A stretch of DNA of 59,615 nucleotides, from the NCBI GenBank assembly GCA_947566125.1, contig CANOIR010000008.1:1-59615 (forward strand). The letters run 5' to 3'. The position numbers were made by a program, and so were the translations under genes. This DNA comes from an uncultured Ruminococcus sp. Lineage in GTDB: Bacteria > Bacillota > Clostridia > Oscillospirales > Ruminococcaceae. Each line of letters starts with the position of its first letter. The first letter of the stretch is position 1. Positions 1 through 7,793 of the stretch are shown here, piece after piece. The notes beneath the pieces are model-generated. The model was not told the DNA's origin. It ran no database searches and saw only the letters and a program-made list of their open reading frames with translations.

Positions 1-360
1 ACTTTCATTGATTGGCATACATTAAAGATTGTCGGAGAAGCACAGGGTAAAACTGCATTCCAATTTTGCATGCAATATTTATACTATATATTTGAAGTAG
101 TACTTGTTGTTCTAATCATAATATATGGGCAAAAAGCGATTGAAACCTTGATGAAAAAAGAAAGCCAAATTCCTTTTGGCGGTATTATATTATCGGTAAC
201 ATGGGGAGCATTTCATTTCGTATCAAGAGGAGTAGGACTTGAAATATGGAATGGAATTTCTACTATGATATTTTCTGTTCTTAGCGGTGTAATGTATTTA
301 AGATTAAACAGGCAATACTTGAATAGTTACTTTTTTATCGCTATGGGTTATTTACTATAA
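1..360 (+). CDS. Membrane protein, 5' end cut by the window edge
   Basis: The reading frame is open from base 1 and ends with TAA at 358-360, so only the C-terminal part of about 119 residues is present. There are at least two hydrophobic segments, one near the middle (VLVVLIII) and one near the C-terminus. A segment with Trp-Gly-Ala-Phe-His and then Arg-Gly recalls the second motif of CPBP-type intramembrane proteases, but no EExxR motif is visible, so the family is not assigned. The first ATG in the window, at 70, is probably internal because the frame is open upstream of it. Two more small membrane-type genes follow on the same strand. Confidence 0.55.
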   Translation, partial: TFIDWHTLKIVGEAQGKTAFQFCMQYLYYIFEVVLVVLIIIYGQKAIETLMKKESQIPFGGIILSVTWGAFHFVSRGVGLEIWNGISTMIFSVLSGVMYLRLNRQYLNSYFFIAMGYLL

Positions 361-367
361 ATTGACT

Positions 368-408
368 TTTGTGAAATTGGAGGAATGAATTATGTTGGAA
401 GAATTAGG
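368..408 (+). repeat. 41-bp direct repeat, copy 1
   Basis: These 41 bases are identical to 1171-1211. The copy contains the ribosome-binding site and first six codons (MLEELG) of the small gene at 392. A weaker match extends about 9 bases further upstream. Confidence 0.9.
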
Positions 409-568
409 CATAAGCGGAGGAACTGCAATAATTGTTTTGATAGCATTATATTTTATCATCAAGTGGGCGGTAAAGAATGGTATAAAAGAAGCTTATGAAG
501 AAATTTCTGACGAAGAAGTAGTAGAAGTAGATGAATTGCCAGAACCAAAACTTAAAAATAAAAAATAG
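392..568 (+). CDS. Small single-pass membrane protein, 58 aa
   Basis: This short gene has a good ribosome-binding site (GGAGG at 379-383) 8 bases before ATG. The product begins MLEELGISGG, has one hydrophobic helix at about residues 11-25 (TAIIVLIALYFIIK), and ends in an acidic then lysine-rich tail of about 30 residues. One membrane helix with a charged cytoplasmic tail is what can be seen; no family is recognised. It lies 31 bases after the preceding membrane-protein fragment and 51 bases before the next gene, so the three may be cotranscribed. Its start region is duplicated at 1171-1211. Confidence 0.6.
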   Translation: MLEELGISGGTAIIVLIALYFIIKWAVKNGIKEAYEEISDEEVVEVDELPEPKLKNKK

Positions 569-619
569 ATAAATCGGAAATTTCCGTGATGGTGAAATAG
601 TGAAGGAAACCGAAAGATA

Positions 620-1084
620 ATGAATGTACATGAATATAAATGCAAAGTATTAAAGAGAACAATTAAAAGATGCATTATTGCGGTGATTATAATGGCAATC
701 CCCGGCATCATTATTGGTATTTTTAATAGATGGCTTTTGTTATTTGTTATTTTTGCCATTATTCCTATAATCTATTTGGCTGATAAATTTTTCATGATTA
801 TAAAATGGAATCTGGTTGAGGGAATCATAGAAGATGTAACTTTACTTAATGATTTTGATCAGCCCTGCACAGAGGCTCATATTATGTTTAAGACAAAAGA
901 TAATGATGAACATGAGTGTGTCTTTACGATTGGGCATTATGGAGATTACGAAGAAGGAATAGAGCCGGAGTTAAAGAATATGCTTCAAAAGGACAAAGAA
1001 TTATTTATAAAGAAGGAAGTTCCGGTTTTTTATTCTTCCAAAGATGTTAATAAATGTATGGTATATTTAGAAGATTCTCAATAG
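620..1084 (+). CDS. Hypothetical two-helix membrane protein, 154 aa
   Basis: The product has a basic N-terminus and two adjacent hydrophobic helices at about residues 18-34 and 38-54. A soluble domain of about 100 residues follows (rich in Glu, Asp and Lys, with a segment FKTKDNDEHECVFTIGHYGD). The arrangement resembles DUF3592-like membrane proteins, but the family is not certain. The ribosome-binding site is weak (AAGGA at 603-607, 12 bases before ATG). The frame stops at TAG 1082-1084, and the same frame continues open for another 30 codons that look coding (see 1085-1170), which may mean the C-terminus was rearranged. Confidence 0.55.
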   Translation: MNVHEYKCKVLKRTIKRCIIAVIIMAIPGIIIGIFNRWLLLFVIFAIIPIIYLADKFFMIIKWNLVEGIIEDVTLLNDFDQPCTEAHIMFKTKDNDEHECVFTIGHYGDYEEGIEPELKNMLQKDKELFIKKEVPVFYSSKDVNKCMVYLEDSQ

Positions 1085-1170
1085 GGGTGCAACTTCCAGT
1101 TTGCAGGAAAGAACCAATACATCATCAAAGAGCCAGGCTCAGAGCTGATTAGCGATGCGACAAATCGGTG
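1085..1170 (+). pseudogene. Orphan coding-like remnant, about 28 codons
   Basis: Directly after the TAG of the preceding gene and in the same frame, this stretch reads as a protein-like segment containing FQFAGKNQYIIKEPGSEL. It stops at TGA 1175-1177 and has no start codon or ribosome-binding site. It is richer in G+C than the surrounding DNA. It looks like a fragment of a larger gene left by rearrangement next to the second copy of the 41-bp repeat. The parent family is not recognised. Confidence 0.3.
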
Positions 1171-1211
1171 TTTGTGAAATTGGAGGAATGAATTATGTTG
1201 GAAGAATTAGG
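1171..1211 (+). repeat. 41-bp direct repeat, copy 2
   Basis: Identical to 368-408. Here the duplicated start region opens a truncated frame (ATG 1195, MLEELGKG, TGA 1219-1221) that ends 5 bases before the ATG of the SRPBCC-like gene. The copy may now act as a translated leader for that gene. Confidence 0.9.
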
Positions 1212-1226
1212 AAAGGGTTGATAAAA

Positions 1227-1625
1227 ATGGCGATTTCAAATATAAATGCAATTATCAATAAGGATATTCATAAAGTTTGGGATATTGTATTAGCTATTGA
1301 TAAATACAGCATATGGCGAAGTGATTTAATCAGAACAGAAGTAATAAATGACAAGCAATTTGTTGAGTATACAAAAGAGGGATATGCTACTACATTTACT
1401 GTTACTATGGTAGATCCATATGAGCGATGGGAGTTTGATATAGAAAATAGCAATATGAAAGGTCATTGGATTGGTGTTTTTATCTCCAAAGGAAATAAAA
1501 CTCAAATTGACCTTACAGAAAATGTAATACCTAAAAAGTGGTTTATGAAACCTTTTGTAAAATTTTACTTGAAAAAGCAACAAACGCAATTTGTTCTTGA
1601 TTTAAAGAAAGTATTGGAGCAATAA
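1227..1625 (+). CDS. SRPBCC (START/polyketide cyclase-like) protein, 132 aa
   Basis: The fold is suggested by sequence style. The N-terminal strand (MAISNINAIINKDIHKVWDI) matches the usual opening of SRPBCC proteins, in which a strand is followed by a helix with V/W and D (VWDIVLAIDKY). Alternating strands follow, and a long C-terminal helix ends LDLKKVLEQ. These proteins bind small hydrophobic ligands in a helix-grip pocket; the ligand here is unknown. I chose ATG 1227 over the in-frame ATG at 1155 because AGGG lies just upstream and the extra 24 residues are encoded by the repeat and junction. It follows the short frame MLEELGKG closely enough for translational coupling. Confidence 0.65.
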   Translation: MAISNINAIINKDIHKVWDIVLAIDKYSIWRSDLIRTEVINDKQFVEYTKEGYATTFTVTMVDPYERWEFDIENSNMKGHWIGVFISKGNKTQIDLTENVIPKKWFMKPFVKFYLKKQQTQFVLDLKKVLEQ

Positions 1626-1676
1626 ATTCATGCTGGTATTATTATATTATAGAACTAATAAAATGGAGGTATAATT

Positions 1677-1886
1677 ATGAGAGCATGCTTAAGATGTGGA
1701 ACAGAAATGAAAGAAAATTGCACAATTAAAGTTGAAGGCGGAGGATATGGAATTGTAATGTCAACTAATGAAAATAAGTTGTTTGGTGGAAGAATAGGAA
1801 AGCCTAAAGTTGCAATTTGCCCTAAATGTGGTGAAGTGTCTATCTACGTTGAAGATGTTGAAAAATTAACTGACAGTAAGAAATAA
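1677..1886 (+). CDS. Small zinc-ribbon protein, 69 aa
   Basis: The product carries two zinc knuckles, CLRCG at residues 4-8 and CPKCG near residues 48-52, separated by a glycine-rich hairpin. This is the layout of a single zinc ribbon. Proteins of this sort (nucleic-acid-binding zinc-ribbon proteins of Firmicutes) are common and mostly uncharacterised. The ribosome-binding site is strong (GGAGG, 8 bases before ATG). A rho-independent terminator follows at 1911. No specific function can be assigned. Confidence 0.65.
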   Translation: MRACLRCGTEMKENCTIKVEGGGYGIVMSTNENKLFGGRIGKPKVAICPKCGEVSIYVEDVEKLTDSKK

Positions 1887-1910
1887 TTATATATTCTAGA
1901 ATAACAATAA

Positions 1911-1950
1911 AACGCCATGCACTGGATTTGTTAAGTGCATGGCGTTTTTT
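1911..1950. terminator. Bidirectional rho-independent terminator
   Basis: A perfect 12-bp stem (AACGCCATGCAC at 1911-1922 with its complement at 1935-1946) with a 12-base loop is followed by a T run on the + strand and preceded by A-rich sequence. It lies between the convergent zinc-ribbon gene and pgm and can serve both. Confidence 0.9.
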
Positions 1951-1968
1951 ATTATATAATATTGAATG

Positions 1969-3681
1969 TTATGCAAGGTATTTACTAAATTCGGCATCAA
2001 GTGAATCTTTCATTGCATTTGCTTCTTCAAGAGTAGAAGCAGTAGCTGTATAATAAACTTTTATTTTTGGCTCTGTTCCGGAAGGACGAATTATAACCTT
2101 TTCACCATTTTCCAGAGAGAATGAAAGAACATTTGATTTAGGAAGATCGATTTTTGAAATATTACCTGTAATGCAGTCTTTTGAAACACTTTCCTGATAA
2201 TCTTCAAATTTAATAACCTTGAATCCATTGATAATATCAAGGTGATTTGTACGAAGATTATTCATTATTTCAGACATCTTGATCATTCCGCTTTCACCTT
2301 CAAATGTAAAGCTATGCTGAGAATGAACATAGACACCATATTTATTATAAAGATTCTTACGTGCCTGAATCATTGAAATACCCTTTGTGCGATAATAAGC
2401 AGCCATTTCGCAAATAAGCATTGCAGCGACAACAGCATCTTTATCACGTACATATGTTCCGGCAAGGTAACCATAACTTTCTTCAAAGCCAAATACATAG
2501 CGGTTTTCTTCATTTTTAGCTTCTAAGAAACCAATCTGTTCGCCTATAAATTTAAATCCTGTAAGAACTTCTATCATTTCTACATTATAATATTTGCAAA
2601 TAGCATTAATAATATCAGTAGTAACGATTGTTTTTATAGCTACAGGATTTTCAGGCATTGTACCCTTAGCTATTCTCTGCTCACAAATATATTCAAGAAG
2701 TAATGCACCTACTTCATTTCCTGAGAACAGTGCATAGTCATCTCCGTCAGGAACAGCAATTCCTACACGGTCAGCATCAGGATCAGTTGCAAGAAGAAGA
2801 TCAGGTTTTACTTTGTCACAATATTTAAGACCAAGTTCCAAAGCTTCACGAATTTCAGGATTTGGATAAGGACAAGTTGTGAAGTTGCCATCAGGATTTT
2901 CCTGTTCTTTTACAACAGTAACATCAGTAATTCCGATTCTGTCTAAAATAGTACGAACAGGTTTATTTCCAGTTCCATTAAGAGGAGTGTAAACTATTTT
3001 AAGACCGCTCTTTGCACAGAGGTCAATATTTATACCTTGAGAAAGAACATTTTTAAAATATGATTCAATAATATCGTTGCCAATATAGGAAATGAGTTCT
3101 TTGGACATTGCGTCATCGAAATTCATAAATTTAACATCGTCAAATATATCAAGAGCATTTATTTTTGCAAGTACAGCGTTAGCAGCATCAATAGTCATCT
3201 GGCAGCCATCAGCACCATAAACCTTGTAGCCATTGTACTTAGCAGGGTTGTGACTTGCAGTAACCATAACACCGGCATTGCATCCAAGAGCACGAACTGC
3301 ATATGACAACATTGGTGTTGGAGCGAGTTCAGGATAAATATGAACACGAATTCCGTTAGCAGCTAAAACTTCAGCAGCAGCACGAGCAAATGTATCAGAT
3401 TTTATACGGCTGTCATATGAAATAGCTACACTTGGATTTTTAAATGATTCATTTACATAATCAGCAAGACCTTGAGTAGCACGACGTACTGTATAGATAT
3501 TGATTCTGTTAGTACCAGCACCAAGTACACCACGCAGACCACCGGTACCAAATTCGAGATCACGATAAAAGCGATCATTTATTGCATCATTATTATTTTT
3601 TATTTCATTGAGTTCAGCTTGTAAATCAGGATCGTCAGTTGCTTTTAAAACCCAATGATTATATAATTCTATTTGATTCAT
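1969..3681 (-). CDS. pgm: Phosphoglucomutase/phosphomannomutase, 570 aa
   Basis: This alpha-D-phosphohexomutase interconverts glucose 1-phosphate and glucose 6-phosphate in the cytoplasm, linking glycolysis with ADP-glucose and cell-wall sugar synthesis. The family motifs are in order: the phosphoserine loop TASHNP (Ser about 143), the metal-binding loop DPDADRVG, the sugar-binding loop GFEESYGYL and the phosphate-binding loop RPSGTEPK near the C-terminus. Length is normal. I chose the start at 3681 (MNQIELYN) because GGAGG lies 8 bases upstream; an in-frame ATG at 3702 has no such site. The gene is alone on its strand and ends at the shared terminator at 1911. It should supply glucose 1-phosphate for the glg cluster 4 kb away. 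Confidence 0.93.
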   Translation of the reverse strand: MNQIELYNHWVLKATDDPDLQAELNEIKNNNDAINDRFYRDLEFGTGGLRGVLGAGTNRINIYTVRRATQGLADYVNESFKNPSVAISYDSRIKSDTFARAAAEVLAANGIRVHIYPELAPTPMLSYAVRALGCNAGVMVTASHNPAKYNGYKVYGADGCQMTIDAANAVLAKINALDIFDDVKFMNFDDAMSKELISYIGNDIIESYFKNVLSQGINIDLCAKSGLKIVYTPLNGTGNKPVRTILDRIGITDVTVVKEQENPDGNFTTCPYPNPEIREALELGLKYCDKVKPDLLLATDPDADRVGIAVPDGDDYALFSGNEVGALLLEYICEQRIAKGTMPENPVAIKTIVTTDIINAICKYYNVEMIEVLTGFKFIGEQIGFLEAKNEENRYVFGFEESYGYLAGTYVRDKDAVVAAMLICEMAAYYRTKGISMIQARKNLYNKYGVYVHSQHSFTFEGESGMIKMSEIMNNLRTNHLDIINGFKVIKFEDYQESVSKDCITGNISKIDLPKSNVLSFSLENGEKVIIRPSGTEPKIKVYYTATASTLEEANAMKDSLDAEFSKYLA

Positions 3682-3722
3682 AACTAAACCTCCGTTTGAC
3701 ATTTTCTTTTTTCACTAATCAC

Positions 3723-3751
3723 ATTATACCACAAACACATCATAATGGAAA
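3723..3751 (-). promoter_or_regulatory. SigA-type promoter for pgm
   Basis: Read on the minus strand: TTTCCA (3746-3751), a 17-base spacer, TATAAT (3723-3728) preceded by TGG (extended -10). It lies about 40 bases upstream of the pgm start. Nothing else is evident in the A+T-rich stretch between it and the tRNA promoter. Confidence 0.6.
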
Positions 3752-3969
3752 TAGTTTTTCCTGATGTTTCATAGAATATTCAGAAAAATAAAGTTATTAT
3801 ACATATATAGTATAAGATTTAATAAGGATTTGATAAGAAGTAATATAATATAATTAATATGTTTATGTTAAAATATAAATGCATATAAAGAAAAATAGAA
3901 TATCTTTGCTGTAAATATAGTTAGAAAACGCATTAAAATTGACTTCTGTGGAAATATAATTATTTTGTC

Positions 3970-3998
3970 TTGACAATAAAATAAATTTATGTTATAAT
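3970..3998 (+). promoter_or_regulatory. Consensus SigA promoter for tRNA-Leu
   Basis: Perfect TTGACA (3970-3975), 17-base spacer, perfect TATAAT (3993-3998), 13 bases before the mature tRNA 5' end. This is the strength expected of a stable-RNA promoter. Confidence 0.9.
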
Positions 3999-4011
3999 AA
4001 ATTAAAATAAT

Positions 4012-4096
4012 GCGGGTGTGGTGAAATTGGCAGACACGCAAGATTTAGGTTCTTGTGCCGCAAGGCATGCAGGTTCAAGTCCTGTCACCCGCACCA
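4012..4096 (+). tRNA. tRNA-Leu (anticodon UAG)
   Basis: The 85-base cloverleaf has acceptor stem GCGGGTG / CACCCGC, a D arm with GGT-like GGCAGAC, an anticodon stem CAAGA/TCTTG with loop TTTAGGT (anticodon TAG at 4046-4048), a long class II variable arm and a T arm with GGTTCAAGT. CCA is encoded at 4094-4096. It decodes CUA and related leucine codons. Confidence 0.96.
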
Positions 4097-4133
4097 AAGA
4101 CAAAGTTACGAAATGTAGCTTTGTCTTAAGTTT
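4097..4133 (+). terminator. Probable terminator after tRNA-Leu
   Basis: A 9-bp perfect stem (AAGACAAAG 4097-4105 with CTTTGTCTT 4119-4127) starts right after the CCA end and is followed by AAGTTTT. The U tract is short, so termination may be partial. Confidence 0.6.
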
Positions 4134-4197
4134 TATAAAAATTAATTTAAGGAGAGCATTGTTTGAATAAAAATAATAGACCTGAGATAGTAGCGTA

Positions 4198-4239
4198 AAC
4201 GGGAAGTTTGCGAATACATTCTCACACAAACCTCCCGTT
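4198..4239 (+). other. Leader hairpin before the GNAT gene
   Basis: A 13-bp stem with one mismatch (4198-4210 with 4227-4239, loop of 16) sits 15 bases before the ribosome-binding site at 4254-4260. It has no T run directly after it. It could be a leader structure or a weak terminator for read-through from the tRNA. Confidence 0.5.
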
Positions 4240-4267
4240 GAGTCAACAATTTTCAGGAGGAAAAATA

Positions 4268-4921
4268 ATGAATAAAAATGACTATATTATCCGTTTAGAA
4301 ACATCAGCAGACTATAGAACAGTAGAAAATATAAATCGTGAAGCTTTCTGGAATTTAAGCGTTCCAGGAGCTAATGAGCATTATTTTGCACACGTTATGA
4401 GAAATCATGCTGATTTTATTCCCGAACTTGATTTTGTTATTGAAGTTGGTGGAGAAGTGATTGCAAGCATAATGTACACTAAATCTAAACTTATTGACGA
4501 ATCGGGATTGGAAAAAGAGATACTTTCTTTTGGACCAATTTGTGTTTTGCCTGAATATCAGCGTATGGGATATGGCAAAATTCTCATTGAACACTCTTTT
4601 GAAAAAGCAGTTGAAATGGGATATGATACAGTTGTGATTTTCGGCAATCCAGATAATTATGTGTCAAGAGGATTCAAAAGCAGTTCGAAATATAATATTT
4701 GCCTTGAGGGTGATATTTTCCCTGCGGCACTTCTTGTAAGGGAACTTCGTAATGGAATACTTGATGGCAGAAGATGGTATTATCATGAAAGCCATGTTTC
4801 AGAGTTGCTTAATGATGAGGAAAAATTTGCACAATTTGATGCAGAATTCCCGCCTAAAGTCAAGGCATGGCAGCCAAGTCAGGAGGAATTTTATATTCAC
4901 TCTCATTCAGTTATCAGATAA
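4268..4921 (+). CDS. GNAT family N-acetyltransferase (YhbS-like), 217 aa
   Basis: A predicted acetyl-CoA-dependent N-acetyltransferase. The GNAT core is visible: the N-terminal strand (IIRLETSADYRTVENINREAF), the beta-4 strand FGPICVLPEYQ and the acetyl-CoA pyrophosphate loop QRMGYGKILIEHS (the Q/RxxGxG/A motif), then the strand VVIFGNPDNYVSRGF. The GNP and YxxRGF pattern is typical of the COG3153 (YhbS) subgroup. The substrate is unknown. I chose ATG 4268 because CAGGAGG lies 7 bases upstream; the longer in-frame start at 4208 falls inside the leader hairpin. The gene stands alone between two hairpins. Confidence 0.85.
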   Translation: MNKNDYIIRLETSADYRTVENINREAFWNLSVPGANEHYFAHVMRNHADFIPELDFVIEVGGEVIASIMYTKSKLIDESGLEKEILSFGPICVLPEYQRMGYGKILIEHSFEKAVEMGYDTVVIFGNPDNYVSRGFKSSSKYNICLEGDIFPAALLVRELRNGILDGRRWYYHESHVSELLNDEEKFAQFDAEFPPKVKAWQPSQEEFYIHSHSVIR

Positions 4922-4935
4922 TAACAGATGAAATC

Positions 4936-4968
4936 AAAGCCGACAGTTTTTGCTGTCGGCTTTCTTAA
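4936..4968 (+). terminator. Rho-independent terminator after the GNAT gene
   Basis: Perfect 11-bp stem AAAGCCGACAG (4936-4946) / CTGTCGGCTTT (4953-4963) with a 6-base loop, followed by CTTAAT. It lies 14 bases after the stop codon. Confidence 0.8.
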
Positions 4969-5044
4969 TATTGTCGTACAGTGTTCTTCTTGTTGAATTT
5001 AAATCTCAATTAAATTTAACATAATTATATGTTTATTTAATTTA

Positions 5045-5087
5045 AATAAAAACAAAAATAGACCCTGGTTTATTAAAATCAGGGTCA
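5045..5087 (-). terminator. Terminator for tRNA-Gln (minus strand)
   Basis: Read on the minus strand, GACCCTG (5087-5081) pairs with CAGGGTC (5067-5061) and is followed by a T-rich run (TATTTTTGTTTTT). It lies about 11 bases after the tRNA-Gln 3' end. Confidence 0.75.
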
Positions 5088-5098
5088 AATTATAATGT

Positions 5099-5173
5099 TG
5101 GTTGGAGTAGCTGGATTTGAACCAGCGAATGACGGAGTCAAAGTCCGTTGCCTTACCGCTTGGCTATACCCCA
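5099..5173 (-). tRNA. tRNA-Gln (anticodon UUG)
   Basis: The 75-base minus-strand cloverleaf has 5' TGGGGTA acceptor, D arm AGCCAAGCGGTAAGGC, anticodon stem ACGGA/TCCGT with loop CTTTGAC (anticodon TTG, 5139-5141), and T arm with GGTTCAAATCC. CCA is encoded at the 3' end. The U at position 1 is usual for bacterial tRNA-Gln. Confidence 0.95.
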
Positions 5174-5203
5174 ATATATAAAAATTGAAGTTTAACACTT
5201 ATT

Positions 5204-5232
5204 ATTATACAAGATTGAATCAAAAAAGTCAA
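5204..5232 (-). promoter_or_regulatory. SigA promoter for tRNA-Gln
   Basis: On the minus strand: TTGACT (5227-5232), 17-base spacer, TATAAT (5204-5209), about 30 bases upstream of the tRNA 5' end. The remaining stretch from 5233 to 5383 is A+T-rich and shows nothing else. Confidence 0.85.
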
Positions 5233-5383
5233 GTCTTTTTTTGCTTTTTTTAAAAATTAAAAAGGAAGTAATAAAAATATATAATTTTATATTGCATACA
5301 CTATATGGCGTTTATTTATTCCCTAATCAATTTCCATAATTTTTTCATATTTTTTCTTTTAAAAGCAATAGCACATTCCTGAA

Positions 5384-5430
5384 TACGACAACGGTTTTCG
5401 ACATGATTTTCTTATTTGGTCATGTATAAT
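5384..5430 (+). promoter_or_regulatory. spoIIE promoter with two Spo0A-box-like sites
   Basis: TTCGACA at 5397-5403 matches the Spo0A box consensus exactly, and TACGACA at 5384-5390 differs by one base. They are in the same orientation, 13 bp apart. TATAAT (5425-5430) lies 21 bases after the proximal box, so that box overlaps the poorly conserved -35 region (expected at about 5402-5407). B. subtilis spoIIE is known to be driven by a SigA promoter activated by Spo0A~P bound at this kind of site. The match in place and spacing supports the same control here. Confidence 0.75.
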
Positions 5431-5479
5431 TTATTGCACATACATTATATATGCACCGGCGTGAAAGGATGGGAGCTTT

Positions 5480-7642
5480 ATGTCAAATGAACCTGTAAAA
5501 ACAAAATCATCTCTATCAGTACTTCGTGATGCCTTTGCATCATTTCTTTGCGGTCTGATTTTTTCTTGTGCTCAGCTTGGAAATATAGCATCTCCCATTC
5601 CGGTGGCGGCAGCTTTTTGTACTGGTTCATTAGGTTCTGTAGCTGTTCTTATAGGCTCACTTACAACTTGTTTTATTTCAGGAACGCTTACTCCTCAGCT
5701 TCCTCTTATAATATCGCTTATGCTTGCAGCCAGCATAAGAATTATTTTGCGTGAATATAATTCTCCCGGATTTGTTTCAATAACCTCTGCTTTATGTGTA
5801 TTAGCTTCAGGTATTATTTATTCTGTTTTGCAGAATAATAATGTTGGCGGTATGCTTGTAGCTTTGATGAGTGCAATACTTACAGGTACAACGGCTTACT
5901 TTTTGAATACAGTTGTTATAAGCATTTCAAATCATAATAAAATACGTATAAAATCTTCTGTAGGATGTGCCGCAGCTGTAGTTTATTTTGTACTCATTTC
6001 AGCTTTGTGTTCATTTGAGTTTTCACTTTTAAATCCAGGTTATGTAATAGGAGTTGCGGTAACTCTTATGGCTGCTCAGAGATTTCGTTATTCTGGCGGT
6101 GTGATATGCGGTGCTCTTACTGCGTGTGGAGCTATGCTGTCAGCTCAGGAACTTGGAATGAGTCTTGCGTTTCTTCCTGTAACTGGACTTATTGCAGGTT
6201 ATATGTCTGAAAATGGAAGTGTGGCAACGTCCGGTATTTTCTTTTTGTTTAATTCATTGGCTCAGCTCACTGTTCAAAGCAGCAGTGCAACATATTCATC
6301 TATTGGAAATCTTATGATAGGTTGTATAGTTTATCTTTTGCTGCATACGATTTGTATTGACAAATGGCTTGTGGCAGAAGAATCATCTTCTCAGAAAATT
6401 ATTGAAAATATAGTAGTTAGAATGGATTTTATGGCACAATCAATAGGAAGTGTTCGTACTGATACAGAAAAAATATCGGAACTTTTATCAAATTCATTTT
6501 ATGAAAAATCTTCTCGAAATCAAAAAATACCCGTATGCTCTGCTTGTGGTATACGTGATAGATGTAATATAAAAGAAATATCCGGACAAGATTCAGCTGT
6601 AAAAAATTGTAAAGTTATTGAACATCAGCAAAACCGTCTAAAGCTTCAAAGAGAAAATACAGCACATAAAGCGGAAAGCAGACACATTCTTTTTCAGCAG
6701 CTTATTGCATCAGAAGAGATGCTTTCGTCATTTGGTGCAAGTATGGCAGTAAGATATAGCAGTGAACTTACCGATGCGATAGAACGCCGACTTGAAAGAT
6801 ATGGATATTATTGTGATTCTATAGCTGCTTATTATAATGATAAAGAAAGACTTATGATTGAACTGTACAGCGAAGATAAAAGTTTTGAAGAAGAAATGAC
6901 ATCTGTATGCAGAATCGTTTCTAATATGCTTAGAATGGAGCTTCAAGAGCTGGAAAAGGTTAAAACTAAAAAATCAATAAGATTTTGTCTTTGTCAGGCA
7001 GCACCATTTTATTTAAAATCTCAAAGTGCAGGTAGCTGTGCTGAAAATGGAATTGTTTCGGGAGATACATCTGTAATTTTTTATGATGGAACTGGTTTTG
7101 CATATGGAGTTTTATCAGATGGAATGGGTACAGGAAAGGCGGCAGCTGTTGAATCCAGAATGACATCTGAAATGTTTCGTAAACTTATAAGCAGCGGAAT
7201 TGACCGAGCAGCAGCAGTACGTATTATAAATGGCTTGATGCTCACAAAATCCGAACAAGAAAGTTTTGCAACACTTGATGCAGCTTGTTTTGACCTTGAT
7301 GATTGCGAGGTAACACTTATGAAAGCAGGTGCTGCATCAACTATTATAAGACAGGGTGAACATATCATTCGTATATGTGCACCTACTTTTCCTATAGGTG
7401 CAGGTGCTTCGCCTGATGTATTTTCAAAAAGTTTTTCATTGTCACCGGGTGATGTTGTTGTAATGATGTCTGACGGTGTGCCGGAAAGTCAATATCCATT
7501 TATAAAAGAGCTTCTGCTTACTTCCAAGGATTTAAAATATATAGCAGAAGAAATATGTCAAAAGGCACAGATATTCAATGGCGGCAAATGTCGTGATGAT
7601 GTTACAGTTACAGTAATAGAGGTTTGCAGACGGGTATTTTAA
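5480..7642 (+). CDS. spoIIE: Stage II sporulation protein E, PPM-type serine phosphatase
   Basis: SpoIIE localises to the asymmetric septum and dephosphorylates SpoIIAA, releasing SigF in the forespore. The N-terminal half (about residues 15-300) is a run of roughly ten hydrophobic helices. A middle region has a Cys cluster (CSACGIRDRCN, then NCKV) seen in this family. The C-terminal PPM/PP2C phosphatase domain occupies about residues 515-718, with the metal-binding SDGMGTGKAA (Asp547), the MSDGVPES strand and the terminal RDDVTV motif. At 720 aa it is shorter than the B. subtilis protein (827). ATG 5480 follows AAAGGA and GGGAG. The gene is monocistronic behind the Spo0A-type promoter. Confidence 0.93.
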   Translation: MSNEPVKTKSSLSVLRDAFASFLCGLIFSCAQLGNIASPIPVAAAFCTGSLGSVAVLIGSLTTCFISGTLTPQLPLIISLMLAASIRIILREYNSPGFVSITSALCVLASGIIYSVLQNNNVGGMLVALMSAILTGTTAYFLNTVVISISNHNKIRIKSSVGCAAAVVYFVLISALCSFEFSLLNPGYVIGVAVTLMAAQRFRYSGGVICGALTACGAMLSAQELGMSLAFLPVTGLIAGYMSENGSVATSGIFFLFNSLAQLTVQSSSATYSSIGNLMIGCIVYLLLHTICIDKWLVAEESSSQKIIENIVVRMDFMAQSIGSVRTDTEKISELLSNSFYEKSSRNQKIPVCSACGIRDRCNIKEISGQDSAVKNCKVIEHQQNRLKLQRENTAHKAESRHILFQQLIASEEMLSSFGASMAVRYSSELTDAIERRLERYGYYCDSIAAYYNDKERLMIELYSEDKSFEEEMTSVCRIVSNMLRMELQELEKVKTKKSIRFCLCQAAPFYLKSQSAGSCAENGIVSGDTSVIFYDGTGFAYGVLSDGMGTGKAAAVESRMTSEMFRKLISSGIDRAAAVRIINGLMLTKSEQESFATLDAACFDLDDCEVTLMKAGAASTIIRQGEHIIRICAPTFPIGAGASPDVFSKSFSLSPGDVVVMMSDGVPESQYPFIKELLLTSKDLKYIAEEICQKAQIFNGGKCRDDVTVTVIEVCRRVF

Positions 7643-7793
7643 AGCTTTGGATGCGTTATATTAAATATTCAAAAGGCGGTTAGAATTTAATAATATAAAA
7701 ATAAATGTTGCAAAGCTGATTGTGCAAAATGCACAAAATAGAGGGAGTAATATGTTTGATTCTATGAAAATTTAGAGCATTGGCAAAAAATGC

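Noticed and set aside
368..1211. Transposon ends or CRISPR repeat for the 41-bp repeat
   Set aside because: Only two copies, direct rather than inverted, no transposase and no spacer pattern.
3970..4130. Integration (att) site at tRNA-Leu
   Set aside because: No integrase gene and no second copy of the tRNA 3' end was seen in the window.
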